Notes: generated by a model from the sequence alone, not told the origin. A stretch of 64,000 nt of DNA from Rhopalosiphum padi (GCF_020882245.1 NC_083600.1:28334001-28398000); one strand, 5' to 3'. Counted from the first letter of the stretch, positions 28,578 through 41,613 are shown. Numbers and translations: made by a program.

Positions 28578-30471
28578 GGTAATGTGTATATTTCAAGTCA
28601 AATTTAGACCTAATAAACAATAGTTGGATTATTTATCATCTGTGAATTATACTTTAAAGATATTTATGTTAGTAACAAAATGAGACCTAAATATAAGAAA
28701 TTATGTTATTCTAAATTACTCAAATCTATTGGATTATTATAACATTGGTTCAAAAATTTTGAATTACATATTGTAATTAATTGATTTTAAACGTATCAAT
28801 ATACCTAATCCATAATAGTAACTGTTGCCAACTGAACAATCGTTTATCGATTGAACTTAGAAAAATTTTCTATTCAGTTGACCATACATAATGAGCTATA
28901 ATTATATCTAGATAAAGAGATTTTGTATGTTAAATAGTAAATAGGTAAAAAATATATATTATTGTACTCCAAAAATAGTTCGGCTTGGAACAATTTTTAC
29001 ATAATATTTTTTCCTTTGATTTTCAGAAGCAAAATTAATAATACTTAATGTTTAAATTTTATATTCATGGAAAACAGTTGCTAAAGCTTAATAATATATC
29101 ACTACTGTAGGTGATTTCTAATGACTTTTGATAATCTTACTTTTCTTTAAAATTAAAACTGAATATAAAAATGTAAAAGTATTATGTACGTAGTGTGTTA
29201 CTATAGTATGTAGATACTAATCTTAAATATATATGTATACAATTGTAATGAAATGCACTTAAGTACAAAAGTATTTTCTTTTATTTCATAACTGCAGACT
29301 TGAGATTGCGAGCAAAACAAGGGATGTTTATCTATTTTCGTTGTAACACTATCAGATAGAAGGACCTAAAAGAGTATTTAAAAAGTTTTATGTAGCAAGT
29401 TAAAAGATCGAAGATTGAGTTGGGATGGTACTTTGAAACATTTTTCGATTACCTATCGAAAAGCGAAAACAAAAACCACCGATAGCAATCAAAAATTGTT
29501 GAAGAAATGTAAGTAATCTCGGTATAAACTTAACTTTAAAATCGTTTTTTGAATACGATAGATTATCAATGGTTTCAAATTTAATTTCACAGCAAGCTAC
29601 TACCCTTGTTACAACGACGTGAGTGAGAGACCAATACAAAATACCTACTTGCTATATATTTTCAGTCTATATAGGGTTGTATTTTTTTTCTCGAAAATTA
29701 TAATTAAAATAATATATGTCTCGTAGATACGAACGGCCTTATTATAATAAAATAAATATCTTACCCGATAATACCTAATCAATAGTTTTCTTATAATACG
29801 TGATGAAAATGTGTTGTTAATAGAGATTAGGTTTAATCCCAAATACGATGATTTAATATAAAACACACACACATATGGTTTAAAGTCAGACTTTATGAAA
29901 AGTTATTATTTCAAGTCATATCCAAACGAAACGAGATGAATTTTAATGTTTGAATTACGTGCAGTAGTTGTCGTTCATAGAGAATTCTTTTTTATTGACT
30001 CGGGTTATAGTTCAGCGAACTATCGTAAATATAGTTTATGTAACTCGCACAGAGGAGCGAAATCGATCGCGAAATTATTTCCAAGTCGTAAATTACGTAA
30101 TTTTCAGTAATAATTCAATTTATTATAAGACAAACACTACACCATGAACGTGTAATATCAGCAGAACGCTGCTGTATGTTTATATATTATATATATATTA
30201 TACCACCGCCGCCGCCGTGCAAAGAACGAGCGCGTCGTATATTATATTTTTGCCAGTTCGATACGGAACAGCAGTTTACCAGTGCCTCCGCCGCCCGTAG
30301 CCCACAATACGATAAGACTATAAACAACACAACAATAAATAACACACATTTTATTATTGTCGTTGTTGTACACATACAAATACGCACAGATATACCTACT
30401 CTGCGGTCACGGCGTGTTCGCCGGACGCGTTGCGCCGTGTCCTGCCGCCGCCCAGCCGCGTAACACTATAT

Positions 30472-30677
30472 CAGTGTTTCCCAACTGGTATTCCGCGGAA
30501 CCTAAGGGTTCCGTCAGCCGATGCCAAGGGTTCCGTGAGAAATTTGAGAAAATATATATTAATTAATAATAATTTTGATTTGAACATAGAAAAGCTACAA
30601 CAATTATACGGGGGTTCCACAAAACGTTCAAGCTCCTGCAAAGGTTCCGCGCGAGTAAAAGAAGTTGGGAAACACTG
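30472..30677. mobile_element. hAT-type MITE, 206 bp, intact TSD
   Basis: The ends are CAGTGTTTCCCAACT and its exact inverse, ending GTTGGGAAACACTG. The flanks are a perfect 8-bp direct duplication, CACTATAT, at 30464-30471 and 30678-30685. An 8-bp duplication plus CAGTG ends is diagnostic of hAT transposons. The interior has repeated GGTTCCG motifs and no transposase, so it is non-autonomous. It lies about 1.5 kb upstream of the ChAT exon within CpG-rich DNA; the intact duplication suggests fairly recent insertion. Confidence 0.92.
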
Positions 30678-30685
30678 CACTATAT

Positions 30686-32160
30686 AATATATGCTCGCGA
30701 TGTCGCAATAATCGCTACGGCGCAGACGCGCGTGTTTCGCGTAGTTTTCTAGTTTTTGCCCCGTTCCGAGCGAGAACTACGACGACGTATATGTTATTAT
30801 TATGGTAGTTTATGTTGTGTGTACAACTGCGGCTATTTTATATGTGTATACGCGCCATCCGCAAGACTGCACCGGCAGACTCTAAAACCGCAATACACGC
30901 GGACGAACGGCAATAAAGTCGTCTGTTTTACGAGTTTATATTATATATTATTATACTTTACAACTGTACAATATAACTGCTGCTATACGCAGTACAGTTT
31001 TGTATACGTGTCGTACTCTGTATAGTAATACGTCGGTATATATAATTGTGACGGCGGCGGCGGCGTTTCCGTTCTTCGTAACCCGACTTTTCGTTTCCAC
31101 TCTTTCGTGCATGTCGAGGAATTAGTTTTTTGTTTACACGAGCCGCGCGCGTGGTTTGCCGCGGTCGTCGTCGCGGCCGTGATAACCTCCAAGTCCCTCT
31201 CTATCTGCAAACATAATATATATAATATGCGCTGCTCGCCTTTTATGTTATAATATCACTATAACCACGCACAGCGTATAGGTATTCGCGAGCTCGTAAC
31301 GACGACGACGACGACGATAATCAGTCGCCGCGGTCTTAATTTGCATACCTATGCGCGTCGTGAGTGGGTTGTGGCCGGGTGGGCCTGCGAAGAGCCGCCG
31401 GGCCGCGTTGACCCAGATACCCACTGGCTGCGAGGGCACGCGCGCCCGCGCCGACGCCCGGCACCGGGACGTCGGGCCGCGGGTGTCGCGGGGAGCGACC
31501 CGCGCGAATCGAGGCGGCGCCCGGGCGGAGCGCCGGCGCCCCGGACACGCCCACGAGCGGATTCGGCGCCCGCGGCGTTCGAAGGGACCGGCCGGCCGCA
31601 CTGAGCGTCCGTCACGCGCCCGAGCTCGATCACCAGCCACAGTCGCGCCGCGTTTTTCCGTATGTCCATCACACGGTAGCGTAACACAACGCCAGCACCG
31701 CCGTCAACGTCGTCTTCACCATTACCACTACTACCACCACCACCGCCACCACCGCAGCCACTACTACCATTATCTGCACGACGACGACGACAATCATTTA
31801 ACAGCGATATCGCGTACGACTGCCTTCGTTTTCCCACACACGTATCTACATTATTTCCCCCCCCCTCCCGCCATCCCAGGACCCGACGGTGTCCCCCTCC
31901 CCCACTCGACCGCTCCCGCGACGACCGTACGACCATCAACCCTTGACCGACCGCCGGTACCACACACGTACACACGTACGCGGTACTCGATCGCGACGAC
32001 GATCTTTGGCTTTCCACGGAGATCCGCGGAGAGTACAGCCGACCCGCCCGCATATCGCCGTGCGAAACCTGCAGAGCACAGCGACCGCGATCACCGCCGT
32101 CGTGTGATGTGCACCGGAAGTTGGTGATCGCGCGCGCGCGGTCGCACGGGGAGTCGCGGC
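30686..32160 (+). promoter_or_regulatory. CpG-rich ChAT upstream and leader region
   Basis: GC content and CG density rise sharply compared with both flanks and peak at 31350-32160. This is the expected place for the promoter and 5' leader of the cholinergic locus, ending at the ChAT coding exon. TATATAA-like motifs occur near 31037 and 31215, but no start site can be fixed. Long ORFs on both strands (for example 31351-32127 and 31349-32053) are open because of GC-rich composition and code for Arg/Pro/Ala-rich low-complexity products, so I do not call them genes. Confidence 0.6.
32107..32127 (+). other. 6-codon uORF before ChAT GTG start
   Basis: ATG followed by five codons and TGA encodes MCTGSW. 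It is in frame with ChAT and ends 33 bases before the first candidate GTG. Its stop proves that ChAT initiation must lie downstream of 32127 on an unspliced leader. It acts as a uORF only if transcription starts upstream of it. Confidence 0.5.
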
Positions 32161-32383
32161 GTGGTCGGTACGCATAGTCGACGCTCGGTCAAGGTGGATA
32201 CGGACGCGGCGCTCGCGACGGCCGACCAGGTCGGACCGGCTGCGGCGGGAGACGGCGGCACAACCGGCGGCAAACTGCACGCGGCAATCGTAGCGTCGGT
32301 CGCGGCGTCGCCGCAGAAGTTGGCCACCACCATCAGGGGCTTCTGGAACTCGTCCGCGGGTCCGGCTGCCAATTCGGTTCTGG
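32161..32383 (+). CDS. ChAT: Choline acetyltransferase, first coding exon
   Basis: ChAT makes acetylcholine from choline and acetyl-CoA in cholinergic nerve terminals. This exon encodes the variable N-terminus, about 74 codons plus one base, before a GTGAGT donor. Identification rests on SPQK at codons 50-53 followed by IRGF at 58-61. In the Drosophila ChAT N-terminus as I recall it, SPQR and LRGF have the same spacing, and the next Gly-Trp is again 13 residues after Phe once exon 2 is joined. No ATG is in frame here or in exon 2. GTG codons at 32161 (G at -3, G at +4) and 32194 (A at -3, G at +4) are candidate starts, and an in-frame TGA at 32125-32127 closes the frame upstream. The stretch between start and SPQ is Ala/Gly-rich and low complexity. 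The catalytic domain is not in this exon. The start is set at the first GTG; the second is equally credible. Confidence 0.8.
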
Positions 32384-32389
32384 GTGAGT
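32384..32389 (+). other. ChAT intron 1 splice donor
   Basis: GTGAGT directly follows CTGG. The exon ends with one base of a split codon (phase 1). The base joins GA of the exon starting at 56044 to make GGA (Gly), which precedes Trp. Confidence 0.75.
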
Positions 32390-35300
32390 ATTGCTATTAC
32401 GTAGAACGTTGTACACTCTGCAAAGTCGTCATAATATGACAATAACATGTAATATAATATTATGTACTTATAATATACTGTCACCGTTACTTTGTAATCG
32501 TTATCATTCCAAAACATGAGCGACCGTGTCCGAGAAGAGTGTTTGGTATATATACCTATTGATATCACGACCGCGTGAGAGTGCATCATGATGTACGACG
32601 AGGGCGGGTTGTCAACGAATCGTAAGTCGAACAGGCGCGTGACATAAACGCATATATGCACCGAGCGAAGACGCGTTTCGACTATATGCGTATTATTATA
32701 GGGCACGACATCGTCAGCTGCAGCTTTGAGTCGAAACGGGTTTGAACTCGGATTGTAAAACCCGCAAAAAGTGTCAGCCGGCTTTGAGCACGAAACTGGA
32801 AACGTGAAACCCGTTTTGACAATCTCGGCGATTTAGAATTTTACGTCATTTTATCGGCGACTTAACTGATGGTCGCTAAAATCTGCGAGTAATTCGTCTG
32901 AGCTCGATTTGCTTGTACTGCGTGTAACGTTTAGGCGACAACCGCGTCAACTATCTGTACGGATAGTACGCGTTATTCACCGCCCGTTTTATCTACAGTC
33001 AACTGCACTAGACATCGGTAGGTTACTATGCTGCAAGAGGATCGGCAAAGACAAATCATACAACGATATTGTTTGGATTTTTTTTGGATTGCGTCTCTGC
33101 GCAGTGAAATATTAAGATTGTTAACGTGGTAAAGTCGTCTTAGGTTGCTGACATTTTACCATATACGAAGGATATTATGTCTTTAGTTCGTCCATAAATT
33201 AGTTATTATTTCAAGATGGTATAACGCTATATACTATATAATATAATGACTTAAATGTATTATCGCGTGCCAATATAAACAATGGTTTGAATAGATGGCA
33301 CTTTGTCTGAAGTTTAAATGAATCTATACAAATCATAATGAAATATTATGTTAATTTGATATTAATCTTAAAAATCTTCCAAGTGTTTCACAAAATGTGA
33401 TGCTGGATGACGAGAGAGTACATAAACAAACTCTATAAACTCACGTCTACCCTGGTCTCCGCTTAAGGTCCTATTTAAGTGATCCAGTCAAGGAGATAAA
33501 TAACGTACATTTCTCCCTTCAATTATATGAATATATAATAATTCTCAGGATGCCCTACAGTCGTAAATGCACACACTAAATGTCACCGCAATTCAACTTT
33601 ACATTATACTAATCGAATAACGATTTTTACATACAATTGTGAAATAATGTATGATTTACATGCAATATTCGACTATTGTTAATGACATTTTATATGAAAT
33701 TATTATATTCTATATTTGAACTATATTTTACTTGTATACAAATAAAAATTATTTTTTACTGTTTGTAGTATGTTTTGTGGGACACAGGGTATCTAACTCT
33801 ATTCCATCATTATAATATTATCTTAACGTAATCAATATATTTAATTTATAAGGAGTAATACATAGGCAATCTATTCTTCATTTCACAAAATATGTATTAT
33901 CATTTATCTATACAACACAACACTTTTACCAAGGCAATGGTGACATACAAAAAGTTCCAGTGATGTGATATTAACGTTATTTTACGGAACCAACTGAGCG
34001 AATCTCTACCAATAAGTACTTATATAGCAAATAATAATGTAATATTTTAAAATAATTAAATATTATGATAAATGAATGTAATCGATATATATTCGCAACA
34101 AAATATTAAATGTCTTTAAAGTATTTTATTATATGAATAGTTTATAACTATTTCGTATTTATATATCACTGGAATGCATTTTAGGAATTTTGTTAATGTA
34201 TTCAATACAAAGTTAAACAAAATTGATTAAATTGCTAACCTGTATATTATACTCGTTCGAATTCAAATGGTAGATCTTTTTAACTATTAATCATTACTTT
34301 TTTAAAATACCTCGTGTAGTACTCAAATCAAAAATATGTACTTAAAAAGTAGCTTAAATACAATATACTTAATTAATCTGTACTTGTTTTAAAATCTTTA
34401 CATTATATAAACCTAGTAATTAGTTATCATATTCCGGAGTAAAAAAAGCGAAAAACTTTCAATTATTCTAATTGAGTTAATAAACACACAATAAAATGAT
34501 TCCATTTATCCTTTCACTCGCTTTGCTTGATTAAGCTTATTGTAAACCAAAATATTCTATTTCATTTAAAAATAGATCTGATCGGAACTCGGCTAATGCG
34601 GAACTACTAGTAAAGGTATAGTACAACATATTACTTAATACTTTCCAAAAATATTTAAGAAGGTTAAAATCAATATTTATAATACAAGATCAGAAAATCG
34701 ATTGTTTTGTTGTTAGCAAAAAAAAACAAAACAATTCACTTATCTAAACCTTATCAAATTTGTTAAACTTAGACATTTATTAAAGATAATATATGGAATT
34801 CCATTACCTACCAAATATTTGGTTCTTAAAAATACGTTTTACTGAACAAGTACAACGCACTCGAAATCAAGTATTGAATCGCGTCAACAAGATATTACCA
34901 TTGTTTTAAAGTAAACACTTTAGAAACTATCGAAAGAATTGAACTGAAAAATAGCCCATGATTTTAAAACAATTGGTGTAAGATAATAAATGTTATTACT
35001 TGTTCTATATGACATATGTTTCTTTATGTTTCACTATGTATTATAGCAATATAATAATGAAATATCACGCTCTCGACAACTCGAAATCCGAGGAAAATTA
35101 AATAAAAGATAAGAAATTGTTATTTCGAGAATAGAGAAATCTGAGAATCTGCATTGCAATATTTATAATGATAAAAAATATAATATATTTTCAATTTTCA
35201 ATAATATACATTATGTGAAGATATTTTTATAATAGAACTTTAAACTTAAGTTTTTATTTAAGATATTTTTTTTTATGCCATCGAAATAATATAAAACAGT

Positions 35301-35869
35301 AACTAGTATAGCGACATAATATGACGTATATTACTCGGTGTTTGAATATTTATGTAATGAAATATTGAGATAATCAATAACATTTTTGTGTGTGGTTTGA
35401 AAAAAAAACATATCAAGTTATAGAATTAGTGACCAATTATATGCAAATGAAGTAACTTTATTACATCCCGATAATTGTACACACATTGTTGTAATCAATT
35501 TATGATCATAACGGTCGAAAATTAATTTGAACAAACCATTTTTTGTACAAACTTGATAATGAATATTGTAACAGCTTTATATCTTTTTTCTCAAGCCGAC
35601 GAAACTAGTACGTGGCTATACCATTATATTTATAGGATTTAAAGCCATTACATGTTTTGCAGTAGAATAATTTCTCGTTTTTAGATTCCAAATTATAGAC
35701 CGTTACAAACGACGTGGTTTTTTTACTGGCTTTTAAAAGCTCAAATTGAGTTGACAAATCTTTTGGGTGTAAATCCCGTAAGAACGTATAAATATATTCA
35801 GACTCATCAATACAATATATATATGTATAATAAACATATATAGATATATATTTACCATTATCATCGGTC

Positions 35870-37002
35870 CGTGTACGCAGTCAGTTAGATGGGTTTTTGT
35901 TGTGGGGGAGAATAAAGGAGAAAAAAAGTAACCTAATTTCTGATCCCACCGTGACGGGAATACGTATATTATATATATAATATAGGGGGATGGTAGAAAA
36001 CACAACCGAAACCGCGTTTGCATTCGGTTTTCGAAACAAAAGGCCTACAGCAGTTGCGGCGGCTTTTTCTCACTGGTATTTCACCACCGCCGCCCGCGGC
36101 CATCAGCCCTCGGCAAACTCAATTACTTCCTGCGAGCGCCCGCCAGTTGTGCGTAGTACATGCAGGTCAACCCCTCTAACGATAATTTTCTTTCTTTCTT
36201 TCGTTTTGTTTTTTTTTTTTTAGATTTCGAGGAAATCGCAATAAGAGCCCTCGGGAACCGAGCGCTGTTACTTTACACGTCCGTCGGTTCTTTGTTCTGA
36301 AAGTCCGGAGTTCGGTGCTCATCTCGCCCATCGTGGTGGCGGTCGAATACCGTCGTTTTCGCTTAGACGTTTATTATAAATACCCATAATTATATTGTGC
36401 TACGCCGTAAGTACCGGGCGGTGACCTGCAAGCTTATGACACACGACGCGGTTTTGGCCGGACCAGACGAATATTGGACGATTGGCACCAAACGTTTTTG
36501 TAAATCGAACGAACAAACGCGAATAACCTCGGCTGAGTGCGCTGGTTCGTTTCCGCGTTTCTCGGAAGACTAGACTTCACGGGATCGCAGGTGAACGAAA
36601 ACCCGCGATCGGATGATCGAGTGTCGTTTCTACGTTGTAACGGCGGCTACACCGGTCCTATCGGTCGCCAACACTTGTCTTCGCCCATCCATCGATCACT
36701 ATTGAACTTGTCTCGTTTCATCCCCCTCCACTCAAGCTCGTCATATATAGACCATTCGTGACGATTTGCGGGCGCTCACCGTACTCGGTATAGACCGCGG
36801 ATGTAAGATGTATTCCAAAGACGAACGCGTTTCCGCCCAGTCCTATTACGGCGACATCTATGAGCGCACAATAATAGACATTCGGCTTATTAATTTATAT
36901 ACGGCCCGAGTTTACAAAGATATTTTGTACCACTCCGACGTTCTGCCGCCCGACCGTTGTTTTCTTCGTGAGACGAGAATGGCTCGTAAAACGTCGTTTT
37001 CG

Positions 37003-37045
<43 letters not shown>

Positions 37046-37260
37046 TATAATATGTTGGGAAGGGAATAACGAGGTGGAAAGACCGAGGAAAAGTTTAAGT
37101 GCGCACCGTCACGGCATCATTCGAGAAATTGGACATGCGACGACGATATTATATCGTTTTATGTATACGAGGGCTGTATAACGAATAGGCGACCCTCTCG
37201 CGCGGGCGTATTTCAGATATTATTATAATACGATGACGAGCCACGGCGCGGGGCTGATTA
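35870..37260. promoter_or_regulatory. Intronic CpG-rich island
   Basis: About 1.4 kb of CG-rich sequence interrupts AT-rich intron DNA and includes a CA microsatellite. A donor-like GATCGCAG/GTGAAC occurs at 36590/36591. No long coding frame is conserved-looking; the ORFs at 36537-36761 and 36766-37050 run into low complexity. It could be an alternative first exon or promoter for VAChT, or an enhancer. The function is inferred only from base composition and position. Confidence 0.35.
37005..37043. repeat. (CA)n microsatellite, ~19 units
   Basis: An uninterrupted CA dinucleotide run of 39 bases, likely polymorphic. Confidence 0.95.
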
Positions 37261-37899
37261 GGTGCACCTAACAACAGCAATCTTAGTGGCCGCCCCAGTC
37301 TGGTCACTGTGCAAATAAATGTCGATCCCGTCGGTGCAGCAATTCAGTCGTAAAAACTTTATACGCAGTTGTAAATCTAATGCCGATACTCGATCGCGAT
37401 GATGAATAATGACGATTTATATACATACATATATATATATATTATATAATATTATATCGATAGAAGATATTTCGTTTACGCGAGCTCAATAACTTGTGTC
37501 ATGCTCACTGTATATACAGCACGTAATATAAGCTCATAGACGAGTTTAAGTTATAGATGCCTACGTGTTACGATACCATCTCAATAAAATACTTTTAAAC
37601 GGAATCTGTCGCGGTGGAGAAAGCGTTGTATGAAATATGCCTAACATTAATGTTAAGTTAATTTTTTTTCGTCACATAAAAGTACTGTGCCGATTTAGCA
37701 GAAAAATTAAAACATATACTTACTACGCGTATAACACAGCCCAAATATTTCAATTGGTTTTACTTTTGCTTGACTATTACAAGTATACATAACGATGATT
37801 CGTATAGAATAAAACTAAAATTAATATAAAAATTAATATCATAACGCTTATTGATTGTTCGTTAGTTTATATTATAAAAATAAACAGATACTTATATTT

Positions 37900-37935
37900 T
37901 ATAATTTTTATATTTTATATTTATCAGGTGAATAA
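37900..37935 (+). other. Second acceptor/donor junction in ChAT intron 1
   Basis: A T-rich tract ends in TTTATCAG at 37927 and is followed at once by GTGAAT. This resembles a recursive splice point inside ChAT intron 1. The tract is broken by A residues, so it is weaker than the one at 12475. Confidence 0.2.
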
Positions 37936-40489
37936 ATTATTACTGAAATATTTAAGTTTTCGAAAAATCTAGTAAAAGTATTTCAAAATTAGAAAATGTT
38001 TACTATTTAACGTGAGTTCGAAATTATTTTTATTTTTGTACTGTTGAATTGTGAGCTGTTTATATTTATATATTTTGTATATATATTAAATTAACTAATT
38101 GGTCTAGGTAAAATTCTATTACAAATTCAAAAAGATAATTTAAAAAATTAGTATTAATTAAACGTTAACTGTTCGGGTAATCTCATAAAATATTTTAAAC
38201 TTTCAAAGAATATTAAATTTGTCGAACAATATAATTGGAACAAGGTATTAACTATAATATAAATGAACAAATGTATACTTAGTATTCATACTATTTAATT
38301 AACATTGGTTATATATAACCGTTATCATTAAATTATATAAAAAAATAATTTTTAACAAAAAAGTATGAATACTTTAATATTCAAGTAGTTATAATTTATA
38401 CTACCTATGTAACTGATTAAGTAACTAAATATTAGCAATTTTTAAATAAATAAAGTATGGTTACATTTTATTAGATTTGATATTTAGACAATTTACGTTA
38501 TTTCCATTAAATTTAAAAAATATTACTTCGGACATGATGCAAAAAATTAATGAAATCCTTCTAGATATATCATTAATACTTAATAATGTAAATAATTTAA
38601 ACTGTAACTTATTTATTTTATATTCTTAAAAACGTTTTCCGCTCAAATATTTGCTATTTGTAATTTAAAGCTAAACCTTTTTTAAATTAATTGCAATCAA
38701 AATATTCAACTATTCATTCAAAAATTCCGTTAATCATTAATATTATTTTATAAAATATCTATGTACGATAATATTATTAATAATAATAATATATTTTACG
38801 TTATGAAATAAGTATATAAATATTAATTAGCGTATCTTTTATCCTAGATACATAATAATATAATTTAAATAAATAACGATACCTATAGCATAGGTATTTA
38901 AAATAATACACGTTTGAAAAATCGCTTACATTTTTTCAAAAAAATAATTTTATTTTTAATCGTCTATTTAATTATTAGATAAAAAGTAGTTGTCATACAC
39001 ATTTTCTAAAAATAATTTCAATAATTATATCAATATTTTAATATGAAATTAGTTTACATTGATCGTTTTAAAAAAAGATCATCATTTCTTATATAAAAAG
39101 AAAATACCGCTTATTTTATGTTAAAAGCGAAGTAGGTAGTTGATTTAATTTCAGCAGAACAACGGATTTTTGAAACGTGATAAAATTTATTTAAATGCGC
39201 ACGGTTAAAAATATATTTTCCATCACTTTAAGAATAAGCTACCCCTTTTCAAAGTTCGCATAAACAAATTTTCCAACACAATACATTCCAACAGAATATT
39301 TTATTAAAATTGTAATTTTATTTTTAGTTATGCGAGCGTAACAGTTTTTAATTTATTTCATAGGTGGGTAGAGTTAATCGTTTTTATTTCAGTTTATAAA
39401 CTTATAAATAAGTGTTTTAGTTATTTATATTTTTAAAGTGTTAAAAATGTAATTAGTTTTTATTAAGTTTTTTGTATTATGAACAAACTGTTTTATAATA
39501 TTAGTGACTTAATTAATAAACTTAATCATCGTAGAATAAATTTTATACCTAATCAATCAGTAAACGTAAAGTGAATACAATTTTAATTTTATATTAACTA
39601 TTACAGATTTAGTAACATATATATATATAATAATGATGCATAATTTAGTATAAAAATGTCGTCTTACAATCGCAAGTAAAAATTAGTATGTAAATTGAAA
39701 TATAAAATTATGATTCAGTAATAAAAGAAAATCTACTAAATTAATATCGATTATTTAAATAAACTCAAAACTAAAATATGTTAAATATGTTATATAAATA
39801 TTTAATATTAAATATACATATAAATTAATTTTAGTGAATGGAATTTTCTATACACCATACAATTGAATTATAATAAAGTTAAATTAATTTGTTCATAATA
39901 AAATGTATTGAAAAGCTAAATATGGTTATTTACTAGATAATACAAATGTTATATAGGAATAAAAAAATAATTTAAATATTTCATAATTATTGACAATTTT
40001 CTTTAAAATAGTATATTAAAAAATATTAAAAAAATTCGTTTATTTGAGTTGTAACTGTTACATTTTCTCTAAACACTTTTATTTAATTATTAGGTTATAG
40101 GTTTAACTAAAAATAATTTTATTTTCATAAAATGTAATTTATGTTTAGTCGATAATTGAATTTCAAAATAATAATTATTTTGATTAATATTTAATCTGTT
40201 TTATAATTATTATTTATTTTTAAATTTAAATTTCTTAAGAACGTACATTTTTTTATGCTAAATAACTACTTTGTAGATCAATTATAATATGTATGCATAT
40301 ATTACGGGTTTTCAGAATAAAAATAGTTTTGAGTTCTTAATAATAAATCATAATGCGATGGATAAAAATATATTTCTTGATTTATAAATATATCTTATTT
40401 TAAAAAATGTAGTGAAATACCAAATAGATAGAAGATTTTTTCTCCCTTTTAACTTAACTATTTTACATATACAAATTCATTGATGTTTT

Positions 40490-40660
40490 TCTTTCTTTAT
40501 GTCAAACGAATCTGCATCAAGTAAAGAAACACGTACATTATCGACACCCGAACCCTATAAAATGAACGAAACGTACTAGGAGGGTCGCTCCCTTCCTATG
40601 TATACAGTGACCGGTTAATTAGCAAATTGCATCATTAAAAATAATGAGACAGGGTATTGA
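40490..40660. promoter_or_regulatory. GC-richer block upstream of VAChT
   Basis: This is an island of unique sequence in AT-rich DNA about 1 kb before the VAChT start. It contains GGAGGGTCGCTCCCTTCC (partial dyad), TTAATTAG and ATTGCATCA, the reverse complement of TGATGCAAT, a C/EBP-ATF composite motif. No ORF is present. It is a candidate VAChT enhancer or promoter element on composition and position only. Confidence 0.3.
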
Positions 40661-41613
40661 CTATAGTGGATGTCTTTATAAACTTGGCTAAAATGTTTGC
40701 GGGGGACCAAAACAAACAAGAAAATCATTGTTAAGGGAAATGATGACTAAACATAAATATACTATTTATACATACTGCATTTAAATTTTTTTTTTTATTA
40801 TTATTTATCATATTGTATGAGCGTATATATGATAAAAGCATATATTCTATTTTAAATCAATATATTTTTTTATTGAAATAATTCTATATGAATTTTAAAT
40901 ATTATATTTGTTTTGTTGCTGTTATTTGCAATACATGATGCCTCATATGTGTTACTTGAATAAAACAAAAATAGCGTTAAACTTGGCCAAAAATAATTAT
41001 ATTTCTCATAACATAACTCAATTATAAAGGGTAGTAGTTGGGTTGGTTCATTATGATAGCAGCCATGTAATTTATTTTCAAAATGTAAAAGAGAATCGTT
41101 TGTGCCGCGAGGTTACGCGTGCAATTGACAGTCCCTTTCATTGACAGCTTTGTTACTTTAAATACACCTAAGCCCTCAGGAATATGTGGCATCTGTAATT
41201 ATCACGTCTTTTACACTAGATTACTGTTAAACATTAATAACAATATCATCCGATTTTATTGCTATGTACAAACTAAAAATATACATTTATGTGATTTAAT
41301 ATGGAAATAAGTAAATTAATAAACAGATGTATTATTAAGTGTAACAATAATTTTAAATACTATTGGCAAAGAAAACTGTATGTTAACATAATAATTTATT
41401 TTGAATCATTTTTTCTTAAAGTTTTTCTCACAGCAAAGGTGCAGATTCCATATTTATTTAATATATTATTTTTTATTTATATTGTCGAAGAACTTTCCAT
41501 GATGGATTTCATACCTTTGCAATGAGATACACTCATTATTTTTCATCTGATGTTTTACGTTAATTTTCTAACACAATTATTTTGTATCTTTTTGTTGAAG
41601 GTTGGGATCAATC

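Larger units (their letters stand above)
20225..29880. other. AT-rich intergenic DNA, no gene recognised
   Basis: Mostly AT-rich non-coding sequence. It contains a possible decayed element at 20350-20750, a ~300-bp tandem repeat at 21190-21650, a 24-bp perfect palindrome at 22394-22417 and an AT/GT microsatellite at 28538-28577. At 29400-29640 a 79-codon reverse ORF of normal complexity exists but I recognise no family. Confidence 0.5.

Noticed and set aside
29400..29639. 79-codon reverse ORF
   Set aside because: No recognisable motif and no supporting gene structure; the plus strand instead shows splice-like signals.
31349..32127. Overlapping 234- and 258-codon ORFs on opposite strands
   Set aside because: Both are Arg/Pro/Ala/His-rich low-complexity frames open because of high GC and trinucleotide runs (poly-His, poly-Gly). 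They share the ChAT leader and show no domain.
31936..32706. 256-codon reverse-strand ORF across ChAT exon 1
   Set aside because: It is antisense to the ChAT exon and its donor, Arg-rich where GC-rich and Tyr/Ile-rich where AT-rich. It is a composition shadow.
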